The notes beneath the pieces are model-generated. The model was not told the origin of the DNA and did no database searches. It saw nothing but the letters and a program-made list of their open reading frames with translations. The translations under genes and the position numbers were made by a program. 64,000 bases of DNA from an uncultured Oscillospiraceae bacterium (GTDB taxonomy: Bacteria; Bacillota; Clostridia; Oscillospirales; Oscillospiraceae): positions 55,645-119,644 of the forward strand of contig CAKTOH010000006.1 in NCBI GenBank assembly GCA_934589705.1, read 5' to 3'. Below are positions 32,385 to 39,830 of the stretch, piece by piece; the first letter of the stretch is position 1; the number at the start of each line of letters is the position of its first letter.

Positions 32385-33887
32385 ATGGTAGAATGGATCA
32401 CGCAGGTAAATAGTACCCTCAACGGCATTGTCTGGGGCTGGCCGGCCCTGATTCTGCTGGCCTTTGTGGGCGTGCTCACCAGCTGCATCACGAAATTTTT
32501 CCAGATCAGCCATCTGGGCCACTGGATGAAGCACACCATCGGTGCCATCTTCCACGACAGCGAGGTCACCTCCCACACGGCCGATCGCTCCATTTCCCAG
32601 TTCCAGAGTCTGTGCACCGCCTTGGCCGCCACTGTGGGCACAGGCAATATCGTGGGCGTGGCCGGGGCTATCCTGGTTGGCGGCCCCGGGGCCGTGTTCT
32701 GGATGTGGCTCATTGCCTTCTTTGGCATGATGACGAACTACTCGGAAAATGTGCTGGGCATCTTCTACCGCCGGAAAAATGGGCTGGGCGAGTGGAGCGG
32801 CGGCGCCATGTACTACCTCCGGGACGGTCTGGGGGCGAAGAAGGGTTGCAAGACTGTCGGCAAGGTGCTGGCCGCGGCTTTCTCCGTGTTCTGCTTCCTG
32901 GCCTCCTTCGGCATCGGCAACATGACCCAGGTCAATTCCATTTCCGGCAATGTGCATTCCGTTTTCGGTGTTCCCACCTGGGCCACGGGCATTGTCATCC
33001 TGATTTTGTGCGGCCTGGTCATCGTGGGCGGGCTGAAACGCATCGCTACTGTCACGGAGAAAATCGTTCCCTTCATGGTTCTTATCTACATGGTGGGCAC
33101 GATCGCCATTCTGGTGAAGAACTTTGCCATGATTCCCGCAGTATTCGCGGCTATCTTCGAGGGGGCCTTTGCGTTAAAGGCCGCAGGCGGCGGCATTGTA
33201 GGCTACGGCATCAAGCTGGCCATTGAGCAGGGCATGAAGCGGGGCGTATTTTCCAACGAGGCAGGCCTGGGCTCATCGGTGATGGTGCACTCTAACTCCA
33301 ACGTCCGGGAGCCTGTCAGACAGGGCATGTGGGGCATTTTTGAGGTTTTTGCCGATACCATGGTGGTGTGCACCCTCACCGCCTTCACGGTTCTGTCCTC
33401 AGGCCTCATCGACCTGGACACCGGCATAGCCGTCACGGAATACGCGGGCGTGGAGCTGACCAAGGCAAACCTGGTGAGCACCGTGTTTACCATGAATTTC
33501 GGCTGGTTGGGCGGGGCCTTCGTGGCCTTTTCGATCGTGCTCTTCGCCTATTCCACCGTCCTGGGATGGAGCCACTACGGTTCCAAGGCCTGCGAGTACC
33601 TGTTCGGTGCCAAGGCTACCAAGGTCTATCGGATCGTCTTCGTTCTGGCCACCTTCGGCGGGGCGGTGATGGGCGAAAATCTGGCCTGGGACATTGCCGA
33701 TACCCTCAACGGCATGATGATGATCCCCAACCTGATCGGCGTGATGGTGCTCTCCCCAGTGGTCTACCGGATCACGAAGAACTACGTCGCCCGGAAGATT
33801 CTGGGCAAATCCGAGGAGCCGATACTCTCCTCCTTCCCGGATATCCAGGCCGAGGCCAAAGCCGCCGTTCTGGGTGGCGCGGAATAA
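32385..33887 (+). CDS. Sodium:alanine symporter family (AGCS) transporter
   Basis: A 500-aa membrane protein of the AGCS family that imports alanine or glycine with sodium. Typical features are LAATVGTGNIVGVAGAI, GPGAVFWMWLIAFFGMMTNYSEN, the GGAMYYLRDGL signature and GVFSNEAGLGSS. About ten helices. Expression seems gated by a terminator in the 75-nt leader. RBS GAAGG seven bases upstream of ATG 32385. Nearby amino-acid genes (methionine-gamma-lyase-like, luxS) do not point to a single pathway. Confidence 0.94.
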   Translation: MVEWITQVNSTLNGIVWGWPALILLAFVGVLTSCITKFFQISHLGHWMKHTIGAIFHDSEVTSHTADRSISQFQSLCTALAATVGTGNIVGVAGAILVGGPGAVFWMWLIAFFGMMTNYSENVLGIFYRRKNGLGEWSGGAMYYLRDGLGAKKGCKTVGKVLAAAFSVFCFLASFGIGNMTQVNSISGNVHSVFGVPTWATGIVILILCGLVIVGGLKRIATVTEKIVPFMVLIYMVGTIAILVKNFAMIPAVFAAIFEGAFALKAAGGGIVGYGIKLAIEQGMKRGVFSNEAGLGSSVMVHSNSNVREPVRQGMWGIFEVFADTMVVCTLTAFTVLSSGLIDLDTGIAVTEYAGVELTKANLVSTVFTMNFGWLGGAFVAFSIVLFAYSTVLGWSHYGSKACEYLFGAKATKVYRIVFVLATFGGAVMGENLAWDIADTLNGMMMIPNLIGVMVLSPVVYRITKNYVARKILGKSEEPILSSFPDIQAEAKAAVLGGAE

Positions 33888-34170
33888 CCGCAAAATCGCA
33901 CATTGTAATCCCGAAAGAGCCTCAGAAAAGACAAGAGCTCGTGCACAACCTGGACACAATAAAACGCTCCATAACAATCTGAAAGATTCTGACGCACTTC
34001 CGGCGGTGCGGCCGGGGGATTCTCAAGGGGGCGGCTTTTCGGCAGCGCCCCTTGAGTCCGCTTACTTCTCAATGTTCTTGCCGAAACAAGAACATTGCCC
34101 CCGGAGGGACCAGCGCCAAAAGTTTCTAGGAGACGAAAATTGAGAGGGGAAAGGCCCATATTTGAGCAGT
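33888..34170. other. Gene-free, hairpin-rich stretch
   Basis: Contains CTCAAGGGG/CCCCTTGAG (34022-34056, 17-base loop) and a perfect AATGTTCTTG/CAAGAACATT hairpin with a six-base loop (34071-34096), plus GC-rich shorter stems near 34000. Short frames on both strands show no RBS or family resemblance. It could be a structured RNA or a one-copy member of a dispersed repeat; nothing here decides. Confidence 0.45.
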
Positions 34171-34171
34171 A

Positions 34172-34210
34172 TGAAAAAATGCGTGACCGATTCGGTCACG
34201 CATTTTGTAA
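34172..34210. terminator. Bidirectional terminator, mainly for the DMT transporter
   Basis: AAAATGCGTGACCGA (34176-34190) and TCGGTCACGCATTTT (34192-34206) pair perfectly, with A/T runs on both sides. Confidence 0.8.
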
Positions 34211-34221
34211 TTGATAGAGGG

Positions 34222-35130
34222 TCACATGTCGTACACGCCCATGATGACAATGCCGGCGAAGGTGACGAGGATGCACAGATAATGCTTCCAGCTGAGCTTT
34301 TCCTTCAGGAACAGCCGGCTCCACAGAACGCTTGCCATGCAGTAGGAGGCGATGATGGGCGCGGCCAGGGCGGACTCGCCGCTGGCCAGGGCGTAGATGT
34401 AGAACAGCTGACCGATGGTTTCGCAGACGGCACCCAGATACTTGGGAGCTTCCATTTTCGGAACCAGAGGCTGCTTCTTGATCAGGCAGGTGTAGACGAA
34501 CATGACGGTGCCTGCTGCCAGGAAAGTCAGCTCATAGGCCACGTTGGCGGATTCCTCATTCAGGGTCTCCAGAACCAGATCGTCGGCAAAGGTGCCCGCG
34601 GCGTCCAGCACGCAGTAGGCAATGGGCAGAGCCAGAGCCAGCCAGCTTTTGGCGTACTTGTAGTTGGAGGCCTCCTGCCGGGCAGCCCGGAGGGCATCGT
34701 CCTCATTGGCTTCCACAAAGCCCAGACCGATCACACCGGCGCAGCACAGCACGATGGCCAGATACTGGGCAGGAGCCATGGCTTCCGCGGTGCCGCTGAC
34801 AATGGCAATGACGGCCACCAGCGCGCCGCTGGCGTTGCAGATGGGAGACGAAATGGACAGCTCAATGTAGCGCAGACCCACATAACCCAGGGTCATGGAA
34901 CTGATGTACAGCAGGGAAATGGGCAGATAGGTCCAGATCACCGCCCAGGAGATTTCCACGCCGCACAGGAAAATCTTGTACAGCGCGTGCAGACCCATGA
35001 CCACGCCCACGGCCATGACCATCTTGTTCTGGCTATAGGGATCCTTGGCATCCCGACAGCCAATCTTGGAGAAGAAGTCCGAACCGGACCAGCACAGCAG
35101 CGCGATAATAGAAAACCAAAACCAACTCAT
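34222..35130 (-). CDS. EamA/DMT-superfamily transporter
   Basis: A 302-aa membrane protein with ten predicted helices in two EamA repeats: one starting WFWFSIIALLCWSGSDFFSK, the second around WLALALPIAYCVLDAAG. The end, EKLSWKHYLCILVTFAGIVIMG, is the usual EamA C-terminus. Substrate unknown (amino acids, drugs or sugars in the family). GAGAGG precedes ATG 35130. A MITE-like element lies 24 bp upstream of the start, so the promoter must be inside or beyond it. Confidence 0.85.
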   Translation of the reverse strand: MSWFWFSIIALLCWSGSDFFSKIGCRDAKDPYSQNKMVMAVGVVMGLHALYKIFLCGVEISWAVIWTYLPISLLYISSMTLGYVGLRYIELSISSPICNASGALVAVIAIVSGTAEAMAPAQYLAIVLCCAGVIGLGFVEANEDDALRAARQEASNYKYAKSWLALALPIAYCVLDAAGTFADDLVLETLNEESANVAYELTFLAAGTVMFVYTCLIKKQPLVPKMEAPKYLGAVCETIGQLFYIYALASGESALAAPIIASYCMASVLWSRLFLKEKLSWKHYLCILVTFAGIVIMGVYDM

Positions 35131-35153
35131 TTACAAATACCTCTCTTTTTTTA

Positions 35154-35374
35154 GGGAAGCTCTGAATAAATCGGCAAGAGCTGGGAGCGAGAGATTTTGT
35201 TTCCAGACAAGGTTCGAAAAAGGTCGGAATACTGTATGTACCCGCAAGGGGTATGCCGCATCCGTAAGCCAGCTTTCGCTGGCAACGGCTGCGCTATATT
35301 TCCCGTTTTTCAAACCGAAGACTGGGAGCAAAAGATCCGCTATCCAGCCGCAGACGATTTGTTCAGAGTTTCCT
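35154..35374. mobile_element. MITE-like element A, copy 2, with a 57-bp internal insertion
   Basis: The left end GGGAAGCTCTGAATAAATCG is intact; the right end reads CGATTTGTTCAGAGTTTCCT (three changes). Flanked by TA on both sides. Compared with copy 3 it holds 57 extra bases (about 35253-35310) after GAATACTGTATGTA, including CCAGC-tttc-GCTGG. It lies four bases past the stop of the methionine-gamma-lyase-like gene and just upstream of the DMT gene. Confidence 0.8.
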
Positions 35375-35378
35375 TAGG

Positions 35379-36662
35379 TTACAGATTCACGAGACCGGCA
35401 TCTACCATTTTTTGCAGGCTCATGAGAATGCCCAGCTTGGCGTGATTCCAGGTCAGTCCACCCTGGAAGTACACCGCATAGGGCGGACGGATAGGGCCGT
35501 CGGCAGACAGCTCAATGGAGCTGCCCTGGACGAAGGCGCCGGCTGCCATAATGACTTTGTCATTGTAGCCGGGCATGTCGCTGGGGTAGGGGGTGGCGAA
35601 GGAATCCACGGGAGCCGCGGCCTGAATGCCCTTGCAGAAGGCCACCATGCCCGCCTCGCTGCCCAGCTCCACGGCCTGGATGATGTCGTGGCGGCTCTCC
35701 ACCGCATTGGGCACGCACCGGAAGCCCAGGGGCTCATAGAGATTGGCGGCGAAGATCGCGCCCTTCTGGGCGCCTGCGGTGACGGTGGGAGCCAGGAAGA
35801 AGCCCTGGAACAGGCTGGTCATCAGACCCAGGTTGGCACCGACCTCCTTACCCAGACCCGGGGCGGACAGCCGGTAGGCGCACCGATCCACACATTCCTG
35901 ATTGCCGCAGATATAGCCGCCGATGGGAGCCAGACCGCCGCCGGGGTTCTTGATGAGAGAACCCACGGTCATATCCGCGCCCACGTCCGAGGGCTCAATG
36001 GGCTCCACGAATTCACCGTAGCAGTTGTCCACCATCACGGTAACGCCGGGCTTTACCTGCTTGCAGAAGGCGATCAGCTCCCCGATCTGGGACACGGAGA
36101 AGGTGGGGCGGGTGGCGTAGCCCTTGGAACGCTGGATGGTGATGAGCTTGGTTTTTTCGTTGATGGCCTTGCGGATGCCCTCATAGTCAAAGGTGCCGTC
36201 TTCCTTCAAATCCACCTGCCGATAGGTGACTCCGTATTCCGCCAGGGAACAGGGGCTTTTCCGGATACCGATGACCTCCTGCAAGGTGTCGTAGGGCAGA
36301 CCCACCGGGGACAGCAGCTCATCGCCGGGCAGAAGATTGGCACTGAGGGCGACGGTCAGGGCGTGGGTTCCGCAGGTGATCTGGGGACGCACCAGGGCGG
36401 CCTCGGTGTGGAACACGTCGGCATAGACCTTTTCCAGGGTGTCCCGGCCGAAGTCGTCGTAGCCGTAGCCGGTGGTGGCGGTGAAGCACCCGGCAGAGAC
36501 CCGGTTTTTCTGCATGGCCCAGACCACCTTGGCCTGGTTGTATTCGGCTACCTGGTCGATGGCGGCGAACCGGTCGGTGAGGCTGGCCAGCCGCTTCTCG
36601 CCGTAGGCGTAGACTGCCGGGGAAATTCCCATGGTTTCATACAATTCCAGCAATTTTTCCAT
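35379..36662 (-). CDS. Methionine-gamma-lyase family protein (aluminium-resistance type)
   Basis: A 427-aa fold-type I PLP enzyme of the Met_gamma_lyase/aluminium resistance family (PF06838). Features are GYGYDDFGRDTLEKVYADVF, VRPQITCGTHAL, TIQRSKGYATRPTFS, VDNCYGEFVEP and the PLP-lysine region GSLIKNPGGGLAP. It is predicted to cleave C-S bonds of methionine or related sulfur amino acids, though the family has little biochemistry. It starts 7 bp after the AbrB-like stop; an in-frame ATG at 36704 would overlap that gene, so 36662 is chosen. Confidence 0.85.
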   Translation of the reverse strand: MEKLLELYETMGISPAVYAYGEKRLASLTDRFAAIDQVAEYNQAKVVWAMQKNRVSAGCFTATTGYGYDDFGRDTLEKVYADVFHTEAALVRPQITCGTHALTVALSANLLPGDELLSPVGLPYDTLQEVIGIRKSPCSLAEYGVTYRQVDLKEDGTFDYEGIRKAINEKTKLITIQRSKGYATRPTFSVSQIGELIAFCKQVKPGVTVMVDNCYGEFVEPIEPSDVGADMTVGSLIKNPGGGLAPIGGYICGNQECVDRCAYRLSAPGLGKEVGANLGLMTSLFQGFFLAPTVTAGAQKGAIFAANLYEPLGFRCVPNAVESRHDIIQAVELGSEAGMVAFCKGIQAAAPVDSFATPYPSDMPGYNDKVIMAAGAFVQGSSIELSADGPIRPPYAVYFQGGLTWNHAKLGILMSLQKMVDAGLVNL

Positions 36663-36669
36663 ATTTCTT

Positions 36670-36909
36670 TCAACCCTCGTTTTTGACATGATGGAGTATT
36701 TCATCCGCTAAATCGTGGAGCACCTCCGGTCGGGAAATTACCAGACCCGTCTCCTTGTCTCCCAGAAGGAGCAGCGTATCTCCGGGCTGAATCCCGAACA
36801 GTTCCCGCGCCTCCTTGGGGATGACGATCTGACCCCGGTCTCCCACCTTGGCGGTGCCGAAGACCCGCTGCTGCCGGTTTTTTCCGAGAACATGTTTGCC
36901 CGACGGCAT
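36670..36909 (-). CDS. AbrB/MazE/SpoVT-type DNA-binding protein
   Basis: About 79 aa. A SpoVT/AbrB swapped-hairpin domain spans GTAKVGDRGQIVIPKEARE, LFGIQPGDTLLLLGD. The C-terminal 30 residues are helical. The frame opens at 36948, but GGAAGTG before ATG 36909 makes that start better. It forms an operon with the PLP lyase-like gene and may act as its transition-state regulator. No toxin partner is adjacent, so an antitoxin role is less likely. Confidence 0.8.
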   Translation of the reverse strand: MPSGKHVLGKNRQQRVFGTAKVGDRGQIVIPKEARELFGIQPGDTLLLLGDKETGLVISRPEVLHDLADEILHHVKNEG

Positions 36910-37042
36910 AGCATCACTTCCATAAATCATACTTTTCATACTTTGCAACGCATATTATACGGAAAGAACCTGCCGCCGTCAAGGCTTTATCCCACTGAAT
37001 TCTGGCCGGAAAGACAGAAGATTCTTGTGAAAATAGGACAAA

Positions 37043-37075
37043 CCCCCTTTCGGCAAATGCCGAAAGGGGGCTTGG
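37043..37075. terminator. Hairpin, left copy of a duplicated terminator
   Basis: CCCCCTTTCGGCA / TGCCGAAAGGGGG, 13 perfect pairs. Almost the same hairpin occurs at 37464-37505, and the two bracket a block of dispersed repeats. Confidence 0.6.
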
Positions 37076-37149
37076 GAGACGGTCAAAAAACCATGTCACT
37101 GCAAAAAGCCGAATGTGATATGAATGTGGCACAATTCTCTGATCTTTCT

Positions 37150-37440
37150 GAGAAGCATCGATAAATGCACTGGTGCGGGAGCACCCAAAGGCTCCCTTGT
37201 GTAAAGGGAGCTGGCAAAAATCTCTGATTTTTGACTGAGGGATTGTCAAATTGCGGCAATGAGAGCACACAAAAGATGGGAGTTCTGATCCCCTCAGCCC
37301 CAGTGTGCGCACTGGGGCAGCTCCCCTTGATCAGCAAGGGGAGCCTTTTACCCCCGTGGGGGGGCTTTGCGCCTCACCGGAAGCATCCTGACACTTGGAG
37401 GGGATTTTCACACTACTTAACCACAGGTTTGCAATGACAT
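37150..37440. repeat. Composite dispersed repeat F modules
   Basis: Gene-free stretch 36949-37506. It contains GATAAATGCACTGGTGCGGG, GGCTCCCTTGTGTAAAGGGAGC, CAAAAATCTCTGATTTTTG and GACTGAGGGATTG modules seen at 3406, 47315, 51400 and 56466, plus the tail GCAATGACAT of repeat E. No gene seen. Confidence 0.65.
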
Positions 37441-37463
37441 GCGTTATACAGTGGTGTGCAGAA

Positions 37464-37505
37464 AAACCCCCTTTCGGCATTTGCCGAAAGGGGGGTTTGG
37501 TTTTT
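37464..37505 (-). terminator. Terminator of the VanW gene
   Basis: CCCCCTTTCGGCA / TGCCGAAAGGGGGG with T run on the minus strand side (aaaaa at 37462-37466), directly after the stop codon. Confidence 0.8.
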
Positions 37506-37506
37506 A

Positions 37507-39729
37507 TCAGGCGGCCTCCCAGCCGTTCTCCCAGTCGGGGGAGGTGGACTCGGTGGGAGCCTCGGTAGGAGCTTCCGTGGTTTCCGTGGTGGCTTCCGTG
37601 GTTTCCTCGGTGGTCTCCTCCGGCGGAATATCCACGATCTGGGCAATCTGCCGGCTTAGAGCCGCATAGGTGGTGGTAGCCACATAGTCCGAGCCGATGC
37701 GGGCGTTGGTGGTGCGGTTGTAGCGGACGGTGTAGCTCTTGGTCTGGTAGCCGTCCCGTCCCTCCCGGATCACATCGCCCTGCTCGTGGCCTTCCTCGTG
37801 ACCGTAGGTGAACTTCACAAACTCGTTTTCCGCCTTGATGGTCTGGGTGATCTCGGAGCCCAGGTTCCGGTAGTAGTCCCGATCCTCGGTGCCGGAAATG
37901 CTGATGCGCACATAGCCGCCGGAATACTGGGCGTTGACGCGAATGGGGTACTTGAGGTTATTCTGCAATCTCAGACCAGTGTCCGCGTCCAGGCCGCTGC
38001 CGATGTAGCTGGGCATCTGGGCAAGGCCGGAACGGGAGGTGACGGTCAGATCGGACAGAAGAGCCGCGCAGTACAGGGTGGAGCTGACCTGAGCCAGACC
38101 GCCGCCCTGGGTGCTGTCCAGACCCGTGTCCTCGGGCGCGGACTTGTAGCCGGAGCCGACCACGGCGGAGAAGGACAGGCTCTCACCCGGATTCAGCACC
38201 CGGCCGTCCAGAGCCTGACAGGCCTGGCGCAGGTTGTAGGTGCGGTTGTCATTGCCGTCTCCCCGGGTCTGGTATTCTCCCAGGGTGTCCTTGAAGAAGG
38301 AATCCGCCCCCAGCAGATCCGGCTCGATGTATTCCATGGGAATCCGGATCTCGTCTCCGTCCTTGGCATCGGCCAGCAGCTTTTTCGCCGCCTCCAGGTC
38401 AAAGCCATAGCCGTAGGAACCGGCAACGGCGGCTCCGGAGGCATTCACGGAAGCGTTCACCGGAGCGATGTAGAACTCTTTATAAATCTTCTCCAGATCG
38501 ATGGGATCCGGCTCCCGGAGAATCTCCACATTCTCCACGGTGACCTGGAACTGCCGCTGGCTGTAGGCATCCAGCACCAGGTTGTAGACCTCGTCCGGGT
38601 CAAAGCCCACACCGGGCTTGCCCAGCTGGATGACCAGGGTCTGGCAGGGGGCGTTCTTGTCGAATTTGTCCGCGGACAGCTCCGGCTGGGTGCCCTCCAG
38701 ACCGTAGGTGGTCTGCGCCAGGGTGCTCCCAGCGTTGCCGGATTTTTCGGACAGGAATTTCTTGATATTCTCGGTTTTCAGGTTCAGGTGGGGGAGCAGG
38801 CTGATGTAGTGAGGCTCGGTTTTGGAGGCCTTGTAGATGGCGTCCCGCTCGGCCTGCGTGCCTGCCCGTCCATACTGATAGGCCTCTTCCACGGCGGTGG
38901 CCACGTTCAGGGAAGCGCCGGAGTCCTTGGGGGACAGCAGAAGCTCGGTACCCGCCAGGTCGATGACCATGTTCTGGGTTTCATAGCTGTCGCCTACGGC
39001 CTCGGTCAGGGCTTCTATGGCTTCCTTCTGGGTCATGCCGCCAACGTTCACATCGCCGATGTAGACGTTATTCAGAATTTTGCCATGATAGGGATCCCCC
39101 GCGCTGCGGACGAACAGCAGAATCACAAACACGATGAGCATGACGGCCAGGGCACACAGGGCGGCCAGCACCAGCTTCTTGTTCTGCTCGTAGAATTCCA
39201 GCGCCTCGGCCATCCACTGGGGACGGTCGCCGGAGGCCTTGGGGTCTTTCTCCGGGGTATCCGGCAGTACCTCGTCCTGCTCCGGCTCCAGAATGTGATG
39301 CCGGTGAGAAACCGGCTTGCCGGTGATTTTCCGGAAGGCGTCCTCAATCTGCCAATCCTCGGCGGCAGGGTCGGCGGGCGGCTCCGGCTGAGCCGGGGCG
39401 GCAGGCTTTTTCGGCACCTGGTTGGGCACCGGGTCGGCCTTGGGTGCTTCCTCGGTCAGATTGTCGAAATTCAGATTCAGCTCCTCTTCCGCCGGGAAGG
39501 CCTCCTGGGCGATCTCCTCGGCGGGGAAAGCCTCACCGGCGGGGAAAGCCTCACCGGCGGGGAAAGCGTCCTCGGCAGGGAGGGCATCCCCATCCAGAGG
39601 CAGCTCCCGGGCGGTACGTTCGGCCCGGGGCTTCTTGCCGGACTTCCGGGTCAGATCCCGGTAGGCCTTTTCAATCTCCCGTTCTTCCTCCCGATGGGGT
39701 CGGGGGCTGGAAAATTTTCCTTGTGACAT
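37507..39729 (-). CDS. VanW-family membrane-anchored surface protein
   Basis: A 740-aa protein. The first 200 residues are charged and cytoplasmic, with tandem FPAGEA/FPAEEI hexapeptides at about 50-80. A transmembrane helix (about 206-228) leads to an external part: two peptidoglycan-binding-4-like regions (GMTQKEAIEALTEAVG and a later repeat), then the VanW domain from about 490 (NLRQACQALDGRVLNPGESLSFS, STQGGGLAQVSSTLYCAAL). It ends in a Thr/Glu-rich tail (ETTEATTETTEAPTEAP). VanW proteins occur in some vancomycin clusters but have no proven activity. AGGAGG eight bases before ATG 39729; own promoter. Confidence 0.88.
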   Translation of the reverse strand: MSQGKFSSPRPHREEEREIEKAYRDLTRKSGKKPRAERTARELPLDGDALPAEDAFPAGEAFPAGEAFPAEEIAQEAFPAEEELNLNFDNLTEEAPKADPVPNQVPKKPAAPAQPEPPADPAAEDWQIEDAFRKITGKPVSHRHHILEPEQDEVLPDTPEKDPKASGDRPQWMAEALEFYEQNKKLVLAALCALAVMLIVFVILLFVRSAGDPYHGKILNNVYIGDVNVGGMTQKEAIEALTEAVGDSYETQNMVIDLAGTELLLSPKDSGASLNVATAVEEAYQYGRAGTQAERDAIYKASKTEPHYISLLPHLNLKTENIKKFLSEKSGNAGSTLAQTTYGLEGTQPELSADKFDKNAPCQTLVIQLGKPGVGFDPDEVYNLVLDAYSQRQFQVTVENVEILREPDPIDLEKIYKEFYIAPVNASVNASGAAVAGSYGYGFDLEAAKKLLADAKDGDEIRIPMEYIEPDLLGADSFFKDTLGEYQTRGDGNDNRTYNLRQACQALDGRVLNPGESLSFSAVVGSGYKSAPEDTGLDSTQGGGLAQVSSTLYCAALLSDLTVTSRSGLAQMPSYIGSGLDADTGLRLQNNLKYPIRVNAQYSGGYVRISISGTEDRDYYRNLGSEITQTIKAENEFVKFTYGHEEGHEQGDVIREGRDGYQTKSYTVRYNRTTNARIGSDYVATTTYAALSRQIAQIVDIPPEETTEETTEATTETTEAPTEAPTESTSPDWENGWEAA

Positions 39730-39764
39730 GATAGATTCCTCCTCTTTGAGGGATAATTTGCAAT

Positions 39765-39792
39765 ATTATAGCATATTTCCGGAGAAATGCAA
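39765..39792 (-). promoter_or_regulatory. Promoter of the VanW gene
   Basis: On the minus strand TTGCAT (39792-39787), 16-bp spacer, TATAAT (39770-39765), just past the mfd stop. Confidence 0.6.
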
Positions 39793-39830
39793 CGCTCATC
39801 ATAATTATTTAACATTTGATTCGGCGTTTC

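Noticed and set aside
33782-34159. Small open frames on both strands after the AGCS gene
   Set aside because: No RBS and no recognised family; the DNA is dominated by hairpins.
36670-36909. AbrB-like gene as antitoxin of a toxin-antitoxin pair
   Set aside because: The adjacent gene is a PLP enzyme of normal length and no small toxin-like frame is next to it.
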